Shown here: positions 23,859-32,132 of the stretch, piece after piece | Numbering within the stretch: the first letter of the stretch is position 1 | How the letters are laid out: each line of letters begins with the position of its first letter | Assembly (NCBI GenBank): GCA_002238785.1 | Contig: MPNA01000026.1 | Span: 1 to 37,838, forward strand | Source: a bacterium OM1 bin76 | GTDB lineage: Bacteria; Actinomycetota; Acidimicrobiia; Spongiisociales; ZC4RG35 | DNA length: 37,838 nt | Direction of reading: 5' to 3' | Made by a program: the position numbers and the translations under genes | Notes under the pieces: model-generated | Told to the model about the DNA's origin: nothing | Databases searched by the model: none | Seen by the model: only the letters and a program-made list of their open reading frames with translations

Positions 23859-24650
23859 CTACTCAACCCTGGACGACCGCAGCAACGGCAAATGCTCGGG
23901 CAGCAAGCGCTGAGCCAACCGGAGAGTCTCCGCTCCAAGCTTCCCGTCCGACACCGTGGCCCGGGACGCAAGTTCCCCCAGCAGCGACTCTGCTACCTCG
24001 GTGGTGGATATGTCTTTGCGAACCGAGCGCAACGATCCGGTAGCGGCCGGGTCCCAGGGGAAGGAAAGCTCCCGGTAGACAGGAGTCAGGACCCGATTGA
24101 TCGGTTCTCTTCCGTAAACCACCACCACTCCTCCCACATGTGCCACCCCGCGCCGCAGACGCTGGCCGACTCCCATCACCTTGATCCGCCCCTCCAGGTT
24201 GACGCTGTACCGCCCCGGACAGTACTCCCCGGGTATTTCGCCCACCCGGGCGTCGAATCCCAGACACCGCAGGGCCCCCATCACGATGCTGTCGACCTCG
24301 GTGAACCGACCGGTGATATCGCGGAGGGGATCGTGGGTGGGTATCGCCCAAGAGAAGGCCAAAGTCCCTTCGTGGAACACCGCAGCCCGTCCACCGGCCA
24401 GTCGCTCCACCGCCTCGAACCCCTCCTCCCGACACGCTTGAACGGCACGCTGGTAACCCTCTGCCACCATGTCCTGCCGCCCGAAGGCCACCACCCGCCC
24501 TGGAACATAGAGGCGGAACGTCTCCCCGAGCCTTGCTGCGGCGACCTCTTCCAGAATGGCGCGGGAGACCGCCGTGTCCAGTGCGGGATTCCCCGGATGG
24601 GATTGCCGGATCACGGTGATTGAACGCTGATGGAGGTGATCAGAATTCAT
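23859..24650 (-). CDS. Lipoate-protein ligase A family protein
   Basis: 263 residues from ATG 24650; a TTG ten codons earlier is possible. The BPL/LPL fold is marked by VVAFGRQD, RLAGGRAAVFHEGTLAFSW, PGEYCPGRYSVNLEGRIKVMGVGQRLRR and AHVGGVVVV, with the substrate-binding lysine in RIKVMG. Members attach lipoate or octanoate to the E2 and H proteins of oxo-acid dehydrogenases and the glycine-cleavage system. The variant RLAGGRAA instead of R-R-x-x-G-G-G-x-V-Y means the exact activity (ligase, octanoyltransferase or amidotransferase) is unsure. The aroQ fusion follows by about ten bases. Confidence 0.82.
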   Translation of the reverse strand: MNSDHLHQRSITVIRQSHPGNPALDTAVSRAILEEVAAARLGETFRLYVPGRVVAFGRQDMVAEGYQRAVQACREEGFEAVERLAGGRAAVFHEGTLAFSWAIPTHDPLRDITGRFTEVDSIVMGALRCLGFDARVGEIPGEYCPGRYSVNLEGRIKVMGVGQRLRRGVAHVGGVVVVYGREPINRVLTPVYRELSFPWDPAATGSLRSVRKDISTTEVAESLLGELASRATVSDGKLGAETLRLAQRLLPEHLPLLRSSRVE

Positions 24651-24752
24651 CGGGCTAAAACTAGGGTCAGACCGAGTCAAGAGGTCGTGTGGTAACGGGA
24701 CCAGTCGGTGCGCCGCAGGACAAAAGAGGTGGTGTCAGGTTCCGAAAAATGA

Positions 24753-26029
24753 TCACGGGGACCCGCCCCCTTGAAACCGGGCCAGTGGCAGCAATACGAA
24801 GATGAGGCCGGCGGCGCCGAGCAAACCGGCGGTGTAATAGGCCACCGCGTGAAACCCCACCGCTTGGTACATGGCACCTGCCACTAGCGGAGAGACGGTG
24901 GACATGACCACCGCCGCGAAGGAGACTACTCCCAGGGCCGTGGCCGCCACCGTTCCATCGAAGAGGTCGAAGACCGCTGCTGTCAGGACCGGTTGGTCCG
25001 GATAGAGGAATACCCCCAGCAGCGCCACCACCACCGTGAAAGGCGCGCCATGCTCGAAGACGACTAGCAGGAGCGCCATCAGGCATGACCATCCCAGAGC
25101 CGGTGCCAGCACGGCCTTGCGGCCCAACCGGTCGGACAGGTGGCCCACTGCCGGCTTGGTTACCAACCCGATGGCGATCAGCAACCCGATGTGCAGACCT
25201 CGCCAGGCCGGGGTCAGGCCCAGTTCGCTGTGAAGATACAGGGGAAGGGTGGTCAACAGGGCCACCAGGGCCATGGCTCGCAACCCGTACACCGTCGCCA
25301 TGCCCCATAGCAGCCGGTTGCGAAGCAGTCGCCCGGTGAGTTGCCAGCGCCGGGAGGAAGCCTCCCGGTGGGTCTTGGGGGTCCATCCGATGTTTCTGAA
25401 GGCCCAGATTCCCAGCGCGGCTGCCAGTGCCGGGATCAGTGCATAGGCGAGAAGCATCTGCCTCCACGCCACGGCCGCCACCAGCACTCCGGTGACCATC
25501 GGCCCGATCAAGTCGCCGACGCCCCCTCCCACGCCGTGAAAGGCCAGCGCCGTGCCGCGGCGCCGATGATGGTGGGGGAGGGCGGCCGACGCGGGGAGGT
25601 GGCGCAGGGAGAGGGAGGCGGGGCGGCCGACGGGGGAAGATGCGACAGGGAGTGGGAAGCCGCTACCAACACCACTCCGGCCAGGACCACCTGGTGTGCC
25701 GGGGAAATGCCGATCAGCACAGCACCTATGGCTGCCGCGGCCAGACACGCCACCAACTGCGTCCCCCAGTACTTGCGCAGTTGGTCTGCCACGATCCCTC
25801 CGGGGAGTTTCATCAGTCCGGTGGCCACTTCCCGCGCCGCCAGCACGCCGCCAACCCCGACTCCGCTTAGCACAAAGGCCTGCTGGATCTCGGGCAGGAC
25901 CACTACGAAACTCTGAACGATCCAGTGGAAAACCGCGTGTCCCACCGCCAGCCCGGGCAGGATGGCCCGCCCTCCCAGCGCCAGGGGCGGAGCATCTGCA
26001 GGCCGGTCCCCAGCAGTTGATGGTGTCAT
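24753..26029 (-). pseudogene. MFS transporter broken by a 41-bp duplication
   Basis: The N-terminal half from ATG 26029 is in one frame (HAVFHWIVQSFVVVLPEIQQAF, GIVADQLRKYWG). The C-terminal half is in another (RRRGTALAFHGVGGGVGDLIGP, GHLSDRLGRKAVLAPALGW). Together they form a normal ~12-span major facilitator. The break lies at an imperfect tandem duplication, two 41-base copies starting 25581 and 25622 (31 of 41 identical), encoding repeated SLxHLP-SAA text. Deleting one copy restores a single frame exactly. The substrate cannot be predicted. The gene is inactive unless the duplication is an artefact. Confidence 0.8.
25581..25662. repeat. Imperfect 41-bp tandem duplication in the MFS gene
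   Basis: Copies begin GGCGGCCGACG at 25581 and 25622 and match at 31 of 41 positions. Since 41 is not a multiple of three, the second copy shifts the reading frame. Confidence 0.75.
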
Positions 26030-26248
26030 GGCCGTCCTCGACGATATCCCACCGGCCCCTCAGCATCGTGGCGTGCTGATGATGGCGTTCTCGGTCCCGT
26101 CACCCAGGCGACGCACCCGCTTGACCCGCAAGCAACCATCCGCAACAGCCTACGAAGCATCCGATTGCGGTTGTGGATGCCGCCAAGGAACCGGCCGCTA
26201 GGCCATGGCGGGTTCCGATAAACGCCGGGCACAGTTACTCTGGCTCAC

Positions 26249-28138
26249 ATGTGGCATGGCTGGTATAGCTATATGCGAAGCCTAGGAGAGGCTCCTCCGG
26301 CGATTGATCGCCAACTGTTGCGGAGAGTGATGGGCTATGGGCGGCCGTACCTGGGAAAGCTGTTGGGAGTGCTGATCACGGTGATCCTGATCTCCGGACT
26401 ATCAGTCGTCCCTCCCATCCTTATCCGCCTGCTCATCGATGAGGCGATACCCACGGGCGATCTGACCGCTCTAACGTGGCTCGGGATCGGAATGGTTGCC
26501 GTTCCGGTGGTGAATGCCGGGGTGGGGATTATCCAACGCTGGTGGTCAGCACAAGCCGGAGAAGGCATAATCTTTGACTTACGCGGACAGTTGTACGCTC
26601 ACCTGCAGCGTATGTCGCTGGGGTTCTTCACCAACACCCGCACCGGAGAGCTCATTTCCCGTATCCAAAGCGATGTGGTAGGCGCCCAGCAGGCCATTAC
26701 CGGCACGTTCGTCACCATCCTGTCCAACCTGGTGTCGGTGGCCGCAATCCTCACGGTGCTGATCGGCGCAGATTGGAGGTTGACTTTGCTGGCGGTGGCC
26801 GCCCTGCCGTTATTCATCACCCCCGCCCGCCGGGCGGCACGGGCCCTTCGGGCGGTAACCGAACGGCAGATGAAGCACAACGCCAACATGTCCTCCATCC
26901 TCCAGGAGACCTTCAACGTCTCGGGGGCGTTGCTGGTGAAGCTGTTCGACAGGGGCAGTCGCGAGTTGGGCCGGTTCTCCGAAGAGGCCGCCGGGGTGAG
27001 GGAACTGGGGGTGCGAAGCGCCCTGATAGGAACCGGTTTCCGCGCCGCCATGGGGGTGATCAGCGCTTTGGGGACCGCGTCGGTGTTCTGGGTGGGTGGC
27101 TGGATGGTGATCGAAGGGCACATCTCGTTGGGCACAGTGGTGATGTTCTCCACCCTGCTGGTCCAGCTTTACGCCCCTCTGACCGCTCTCTCCAACACTC
27201 GGGTGGAGTTCGCCACTTCCCTGGTCTCCTTCGAGCGGGTATTCCAGGTGCTCGACATTGCGGTGGATCTCCCGGAGGCGCCGGATGCCCAGGAGTTGAT
27301 CGAGGTGGAAGGGGAGGTCGAGTTCGACCGCGTCTGGTTCCGATATCCCTCCGAACGGCTGCAGGGGATCGGCGCGTCGCAGCGTTTCACCCCCTGGGAT
27401 GCCCTTTCGCTTGAGGAGGACACCGACGACCAACCCTTGGTCTCCACCAGGGACTGGGCTTTGGAGGACATCTCGTTCCGGGTTCCGTCGGGAGCGCTGG
27501 TGGCGGTGGTGGGGCCGTCGGGCGCTGGCAAGACCACCCTCTCCTACCTGGTTCCCAGGCTCTACGAAGTCAACCGGGGAAGCGTGCGGATCGACGGTCA
27601 CGACGTCCGGGGACTGACCTTTGCCTCTCTGGCTCGGGCGGTGGGTGAGGTGACCCAGGAGACCTACCTTCTCCATGACACCATTGCCGCCAACCTCCGC
27701 TATGCGGCTCCCGACGCCACCGAACAGCAACTGTGGGAGGCTTGCGAGACGGCCAATCTCACCGAGTTGATCACGGCACTGCCCAACGGTTTGGGCACTG
27801 TGGTGGGCGAACGCGGCTACCGGCTGTCGGGAGGCGAAAAGCAGAGAGTCGCCATTGCCCGGGTGATTCTCAAGAATCCGGCGATCCTGGTGCTCGACGA
27901 GGCCACCTCCCACCTTGACACTCGCTCGGAAGCCCTCATCCAAGAAGCCCTGGAGCGCCTGATGAGGAAGAGGACGTCGCTGGTGATAGCCCACCGCCTA
28001 TCCACGGTCCAAGCGGCCGATGTGATCCTGGTGATCGACAAGGGTCGCCTGGTAGAACAGGGCACCCACGACGAACTACTGGAAATCGACGGCCTGTATG
28101 CCACCCTCTACCAAACCCAGTTCCAGCCGGTTGGTTAG
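26249..28138 (+). CDS. ABC exporter, permease fused to ATPase
   Basis: 629 residues. A type I ABC exporter membrane domain with six spans lies at about 30-335 (for example LLGVLITVILISGLSVVPPI, LSNLVSVAAILTVLIGADW). The nucleotide-binding domain follows, with Walker A GPSGAGKT starting at residue 422, the signature LSGGEKQR, Walker B ILVLDEATSHLD and a switch histidine in LVIAHRLST. It should act as a homodimer or with a partner, exporting lipids or drugs. The domain linker has a short insert (SERLQGIGASQRFTPWDALSLEED). Start 26249 has a weak ribosome-binding site, and ATG 26273 is an alternative. Confidence 0.9.
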   Translation: MWHGWYSYMRSLGEAPPAIDRQLLRRVMGYGRPYLGKLLGVLITVILISGLSVVPPILIRLLIDEAIPTGDLTALTWLGIGMVAVPVVNAGVGIIQRWWSAQAGEGIIFDLRGQLYAHLQRMSLGFFTNTRTGELISRIQSDVVGAQQAITGTFVTILSNLVSVAAILTVLIGADWRLTLLAVAALPLFITPARRAARALRAVTERQMKHNANMSSILQETFNVSGALLVKLFDRGSRELGRFSEEAAGVRELGVRSALIGTGFRAAMGVISALGTASVFWVGGWMVIEGHISLGTVVMFSTLLVQLYAPLTALSNTRVEFATSLVSFERVFQVLDIAVDLPEAPDAQELIEVEGEVEFDRVWFRYPSERLQGIGASQRFTPWDALSLEEDTDDQPLVSTRDWALEDISFRVPSGALVAVVGPSGAGKTTLSYLVPRLYEVNRGSVRIDGHDVRGLTFASLARAVGEVTQETYLLHDTIAANLRYAAPDATEQQLWEACETANLTELITALPNGLGTVVGERGYRLSGGEKQRVAIARVILKNPAILVLDEATSHLDTRSEALIQEALERLMRKRTSLVIAHRLSTVQAADVILVIDKGRLVEQGTHDELLEIDGLYATLYQTQFQPVG

Positions 28139-28182
28139 AGCTAGACGGAGCCTTGTGGCACCAAGAGAGGGGATCCGAAGCG

Positions 28183-29229
28183 CTAGACGGTGACCCGGCT
28201 CAGGGCTTCGGTCGCCGTCCAAGCGCGATCGTTCATTCTCCAGTGTCTCCAGTCAGAAGAGGGAACGGTGAGTCCCGCCTCCACTGTCTGCCCGAGCACC
28301 GAGATGAACACCCGAAGCTGCCTGGGGAGAGGAAAGTACTCATCCTCGTCGGTCACATGGGCCAGGTCCACACCCTGACGGGGCGATAGCTCATCCACCA
28401 CCTGTTGCACCAAGTGCTCGGGCGCCGAGGCGCCTGCGGTCACACCCACCGTTGCAACGCCTTCCAACCAGTCCTCAGAGATGTCGTCGGCACGGTTTAT
28501 CCGGTGGGCCTCGGCTCCCATCTCGTTCGCCACTCGCACCAGCGCCTGCGTGTTGGAGGAATTCTCCGATCCCACCACCAGAATCAGATCGCAGTACTCG
28601 GCCATCTTCTGGACGACCGACTGGCGATTGGTAGTCGCGTAGCACAGGTCCGAGCGTCGGGCAGTCCACAAATGGGGAAACTGTTCGGACGCCTGATCGT
28701 GGACGGCGCCCCATTCGTGCATTCCCAAGGTCGTCTGGGCCAGCAGTGCCACCCGACGCGGGTTATCGGGCCGGAAGTCCGCCAATCCTTCCTCGGGAGT
28801 TACCAGCGTAATGGTGTCCGGAGAGACCGCCATGGTACCCACGGCCTCATCGTGTTCCCGGTGTCCGATGTAGAGGATGTCGTACCCCTCCTTCGACATC
28901 CTCCTCACCTCGTGATGCACCTTAGTGACCAGCGGGCAAACCGAATCGATAACTATGGCGGCGCGTTCTGTGGCGTCCAGCGCCACCTGAGGCGCCGACC
29001 CGTGGGCGGACAGCATCACCGGCAAACCTGGAGGGACCTCCTCGATTTCATTCACGAAAACCACCCCCGCTTTCTCGAACACCCTCACGACCCACTCGTT
29101 GTGGACGATCTCGTGATAGCAGTAGACGGGGGGTTCGAAGATGCGCACCATCCAGATGAGCGCTTTGATGGCCATCTCAACTCCCGCGCAGAAACCGCGG
29201 GGTTCGGCCAACACCACACGTTGAACCAT
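28183..29229 (-). CDS. ispH: 4-hydroxy-3-methylbut-2-enyl diphosphate reductase IspH
   Basis: 348 residues from ATG 29229. The three iron-sulfur cysteines are in PRGFCAGVEMAI, VIDSVCPLVTKVHHEV and SDLCYATTNRQ. YHEIVHNEWVV and LSAHGSAPQV carry the substrate-binding histidines, and TQTTLG-type text appears as LAQTTLGMHEW. The enzyme makes IPP and DMAPP in the final step of the MEP isoprenoid pathway. The C-terminus is slightly longer than usual (about 30 extra residues after VLGQTVEAG). It is divergent from der. Confidence 0.95.
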   Translation of the reverse strand: MVQRVVLAEPRGFCAGVEMAIKALIWMVRIFEPPVYCYHEIVHNEWVVRVFEKAGVVFVNEIEEVPPGLPVMLSAHGSAPQVALDATERAAIVIDSVCPLVTKVHHEVRRMSKEGYDILYIGHREHDEAVGTMAVSPDTITLVTPEEGLADFRPDNPRRVALLAQTTLGMHEWGAVHDQASEQFPHLWTARRSDLCYATTNRQSVVQKMAEYCDLILVVGSENSSNTQALVRVANEMGAEAHRINRADDISEDWLEGVATVGVTAGASAPEHLVQQVVDELSPRQGVDLAHVTDEDEYFPLPRQLRVFISVLGQTVEAGLTVPSSDWRHWRMNDRAWTATEALSRVTV

Positions 29230-29674
29230 ACCGGTTGATATTAGACGCCGCCTGACCAAGCAATGCTGTTCTGCCAACCCACCCTGGCCGCCACAGATCC
29301 CACTTTCGCCCAGGTGGGCTCTCTTTGGGTCACTGACAGATGTTCCAGCTACCCCAGATGCGAATCTTCCGCCAGCCATACACCTCTATTAATTGATGTA
29401 TCCCTACCGACCGGCACAGCCTTTTCACACCGCGGCAGAGGAGGCAGCGCCATCCGCCACCAAGATCACAAGTCGTTGGTTACCTCTGGCAGAGTCTGCA
29501 GGAGAACGAATGGCGAAGGGAGTATGGCCTCACCTCTCGGTCCGGGACCCGTAACATGTTGGTACTCCCCCCACTACGCACCAGCGGTGGAACTGCCGTC
29601 AGCCCCGCGCCGCCGGGTTCCAGACAGTCCCAATGGGGATCGGAAGAGACCTTCGTACCCGTAACCTTGCGGTC
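29230..29674. other. Intergenic region between ispH and der
   Basis: About 445 bases separate the divergent genes. No gene, tRNA or clear hairpin terminator was recognised. Both promoters should lie here, but no consensus boxes stand out. Confidence 0.5.
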
Positions 29675-30997
29675 ATGAGTTCGGGAAGATCGGCGGTGGT
29701 GGCGGTAGTGGGCAGGCCCAACGTGGGCAAGTCCACCCTAATCAACCGCGTCATCGGCCGTCGGGAAGCGGTGGTGCAATCTCAACCGGGTGTGACCCGT
29801 GACCGGCGAATTTTCCCTGCCAATTGGGGAGATCGCCCGTTTCTCCTCGTGGATACCGGCGGCTGGGAAGTGGATCCCTCCTCGCCCTTTTCCAATGAGA
29901 TCCGCCTCCAGGCTGAAGCCGCGGTCAACGGCGCCGATGCGGTGCTGTTCGTAGTGGATGGGACGGCAGCCTTGGGAGACGACGACGAGGGTATGGCGGC
30001 GGTAGTTAAGAAGAGTGGCATTCCGGTGGTGGTGGCCGCCAACAAGATAGACAACCCCCACCGCGAGATGACCGTCTCCGACTACTGGACGCTGGGCCTG
30101 GGAGAACCGCATCCGGTGAGCGCCATACACGGCAGGGGAGTGGGCGACCTGCTCGATCAGGTGGTGTCGGTGCTGCCCCGGCATGAAGCTCCGACTCAAG
30201 ACGAGCCTCCCCGGATCGCCATAGTAGGACGTCCGAACACTGGCAAGTCCACTCTCCTCAACCGACTCTGCGGCTCGCAGCGGGTGATCGTCTCCGATGT
30301 TCCCGGTACCACCCGCGATCCGGTGGATGTGGATGTCGAGTTGGAAGGCGTCACCTACCGCCTAGTCGACACCGCCGGGATCCGCCGTCGCCCCAAGATC
30401 AACGAGGATGCCGACTACTACTCGGTGCTCAGGGCGCGGGATGCCCTGTCTCGTTCCGACGCGGCGTTGTTGGTGGTGGACTCCCTGGAAGGAGCAACCT
30501 ATCAGGATCAGAAGATCGCAAACGCGGCGGTAGAAGCCGGCACCGCTTTGGTGGTGCTCCTCAACAAATGGGACGCTATCGACCCCGAACAGAGGGAGAT
30601 CACCGAGAGATCCGTGCCGGCCCGTTTGAATTTCGTGTCCTGGGCGCCGGTGTTGCGCATGTCCGCTCTAACCGGCGCCCGGGTGGGACGTCTGGGCGCC
30701 GCGGTGGAGATGGTTCTGGAAAACGCCAACCAACGGGTTTCCACCGGCGAACTCAACCGGTTGGTGGCCGCATGGGTGGCCGCCCAGCCACCGCCACCGC
30801 ACAAGGGCCGCCGGTGCCGGATCATGTATGCCGTGCAGGTCGGTATTCAACCTCCCACCATCGTGCTGTTTACCGTCGGAGCCAAGCTGGCGCCCGAGTA
30901 CATCCGATACCTGGAAAGGAAACTTCGAGAGCAATTCGACCTGGTCGGCACCCCCGTTCGATTCGTAACCCGCCGCCGAACCAGGGAATCCAGATGA
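29675..30997 (+). CDS. der: Ribosome-assembly GTPase Der (EngA)
   Basis: 440 residues from ATG 29675. Two tandem G domains are seen. The first has GRPNVGKST, DTGGWEVD and NKID. The second has GRPNTGKST, DVPGTTRDPVD, DTAG and NKWD. A C-terminal KH-like domain follows (RRCRIMYAVQVGIQPPTIVLF, YLERKLREQFDLVGTPVRF). Der acts in the maturation of the 50S ribosomal subunit. The stop overlaps the next small gene by four bases. Confidence 0.96.
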   Translation: MSSGRSAVVAVVGRPNVGKSTLINRVIGRREAVVQSQPGVTRDRRIFPANWGDRPFLLVDTGGWEVDPSSPFSNEIRLQAEAAVNGADAVLFVVDGTAALGDDDEGMAAVVKKSGIPVVVAANKIDNPHREMTVSDYWTLGLGEPHPVSAIHGRGVGDLLDQVVSVLPRHEAPTQDEPPRIAIVGRPNTGKSTLLNRLCGSQRVIVSDVPGTTRDPVDVDVELEGVTYRLVDTAGIRRRPKINEDADYYSVLRARDALSRSDAALLVVDSLEGATYQDQKIANAAVEAGTALVVLLNKWDAIDPEQREITERSVPARLNFVSWAPVLRMSALTGARVGRLGAAVEMVLENANQRVSTGELNRLVAAWVAAQPPPPHKGRRCRIMYAVQVGIQPPTIVLFTVGAKLAPEYIRYLERKLREQFDLVGTPVRFVTRRRTRESR

Positions 30998-31155
30998 ACC
31001 GGGATGATCCCTGCCTGCCGGAAGCCGACGGGCCGATCGAGGACAAGTTGTCCTATCCGATCGGATTCAAGATAGCAGTGGGATTGACCGCCATCTACCT
31101 TCTATGGCGGCTGGTGCAGGGTGTCCTGTGGCTGCTCTCGGAGGTGTTCGGATGA
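30994..31155 (+). CDS. Small single-span membrane protein downstream of der
   Basis: 53 residues from ATG 30994, overlapping the der stop (ATGA). An acidic N-terminus (MNRDDPCLPEADGPIEDK) precedes one membrane helix (IGFKIAVGLTAIYLLWRLVQGVLWLL, about 23-48). The tight overlap supports translation. No family is recognised. Confidence 0.6.
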   Translation: MNRDDPCLPEADGPIEDKLSYPIGFKIAVGLTAIYLLWRLVQGVLWLLSEVFG

Positions 31156-31221
31156 GTCTTGCCCAGCCACCCTGCGTTGCCAAGCCGCCTGCCGGTTTCT
31201 GCGGAGGAACCCAAGACTCGC

Positions 31222-31731
31222 ATGTGTAGCGATTCCACGTCATCTGCCGAAAGCCCGATTCCCCGGCCCGCTGCTCGTATTCTCCTGCTCGACCACAGCA
31301 ACCGGGTGCTGTTGTTCCGCACCTGCCTTCCGCACCGCAGAGACCACTCTTTGTGGATCACCCCCGGTGGAGGATTGAAACCCGCAGAGACCTATGAAGA
31401 GGCTGCCCTGAGGGAACTGCGGGAGGAAACAGGGTTGGAATCGGCGAAACCGGGTCCGTGCGTTTGGACGAGGCGGCATGTCTGGCAGTGGGGGAACGTC
31501 TGGTACGACAATCAGGAGAAGTTCTTCTTCCTGCGGACGCCGCGTTTCAAGGTCGTTCCGTTGAATCCCGACACGATACACGGAGAGCCCCAATTGGATT
31601 ACAAATGGTGGAGCCTGCAAGAAATAGAGGCTGCCCGGGATGTGGAATTCGCGCCCCGAGATCTGGCCGAGCATCTGCAGCCCATTGTGGCCGGCCATCT
31701 TCCGGCAACAGCCATTGACGTGGGACCCTGA
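31222..31731 (+). CDS. NUDIX hydrolase
   Basis: 169 residues from ATG 31222; a TTG at 31159 would add 21 residues but has no better signal. The NUDIX box is present as GGGLKPAETYEEAALRELRE followed by ETGLE, fitting G-x5-E-x7-R-E-U-x-E-E-x-G. The flanking text (RILLLDHSNRVLLFR, WWSLQEIEAA) is typical of nucleotide-diphosphate-linked moiety hydrolases. The substrate is unknown. It follows the small membrane gene in the der transcript direction. Confidence 0.88.
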   Translation: MCSDSTSSAESPIPRPAARILLLDHSNRVLLFRTCLPHRRDHSLWITPGGGLKPAETYEEAALRELREETGLESAKPGPCVWTRRHVWQWGNVWYDNQEKFFFLRTPRFKVVPLNPDTIHGEPQLDYKWWSLQEIEAARDVEFAPRDLAEHLQPIVAGHLPATAIDVGP

Positions 31732-31746
31732 CGGGAGGCAAAGTGG

Positions 31747-31820
31747 TCGGGCTGGCCGGATTTGAACCGGCGACCTCTTGACCCCCAGTCAAGCGCGCTG
31801 CCATACTGCGCCACAGCCCG
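31747..31820 (-). tRNA. tRNA-Pro (anticodon GGG)
   Basis: A 74-base cloverleaf on the reverse strand. Acceptor arms CGGGCTG and CAGCCCG pair, the anticodon stem CTTGA/TCAAG encloses CTGGGGG, and the T arm is GCCGG-TTCAAAT-CCGGC. The CCA end is not encoded. Confidence 0.95.
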
Positions 31821-31881
31821 GACCCGCTAGATCCTAACAGCAGGTGAGACCCCTTATCCCACGGGTAAGATGAAAAGCCTA

Positions 31882-31955
31882 GGGCCCGTAGCTCAAGAGG
31901 TCAGAGCAGCGGACTCATAATCCGTTGGTTGCAGGTTCGAGTCCTGCCGGGCCCA
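31882..31955 (+). tRNA. tRNA with anticodon CAT (elongator Met or Ile2)
   Basis: A 74-base cloverleaf. Acceptor arms GGGCCCG and CGGGCCC pair, the anticodon stem GCGGA/TCCGT encloses CTCATAA, and the T arm is GCAGG-TTCGAGT-CCTGC. CTCATAA fits elongator Met and also lysidine-modified Ile2; sequence alone does not settle which. No CCA is encoded. An integrase gene starts 177 bases downstream, so the 3' end is the likely attachment site. Confidence 0.93.
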
Positions 31956-31971
31956 CACTGCAGAATCCACT

Positions 31972-31987
31972 GTTCATACGTATGAAC
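31972..31987. repeat. Perfect 16-bp palindrome between the tRNA and the integrase
   Basis: GTTCATACGTATGAAC is fully self-complementary. It lies 16 bases past the tRNA end, where an integrase core/arm site or a regulator operator would be expected. Confidence 0.7.
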
Positions 31988-32132
31988 TTCCTTAAAAGAC
32001 CAGGTCAAGAGCTATATCAGGTAGTCTATCCTAACGGGTAGCTGGCCACAGGCTTTGGTCAACTTGGTTCAAGTGTGGTCAGATTGACCCAGAAAATGGG
32101 GGGACGTAATAGGGGACATGAAAGGAGGCAGC

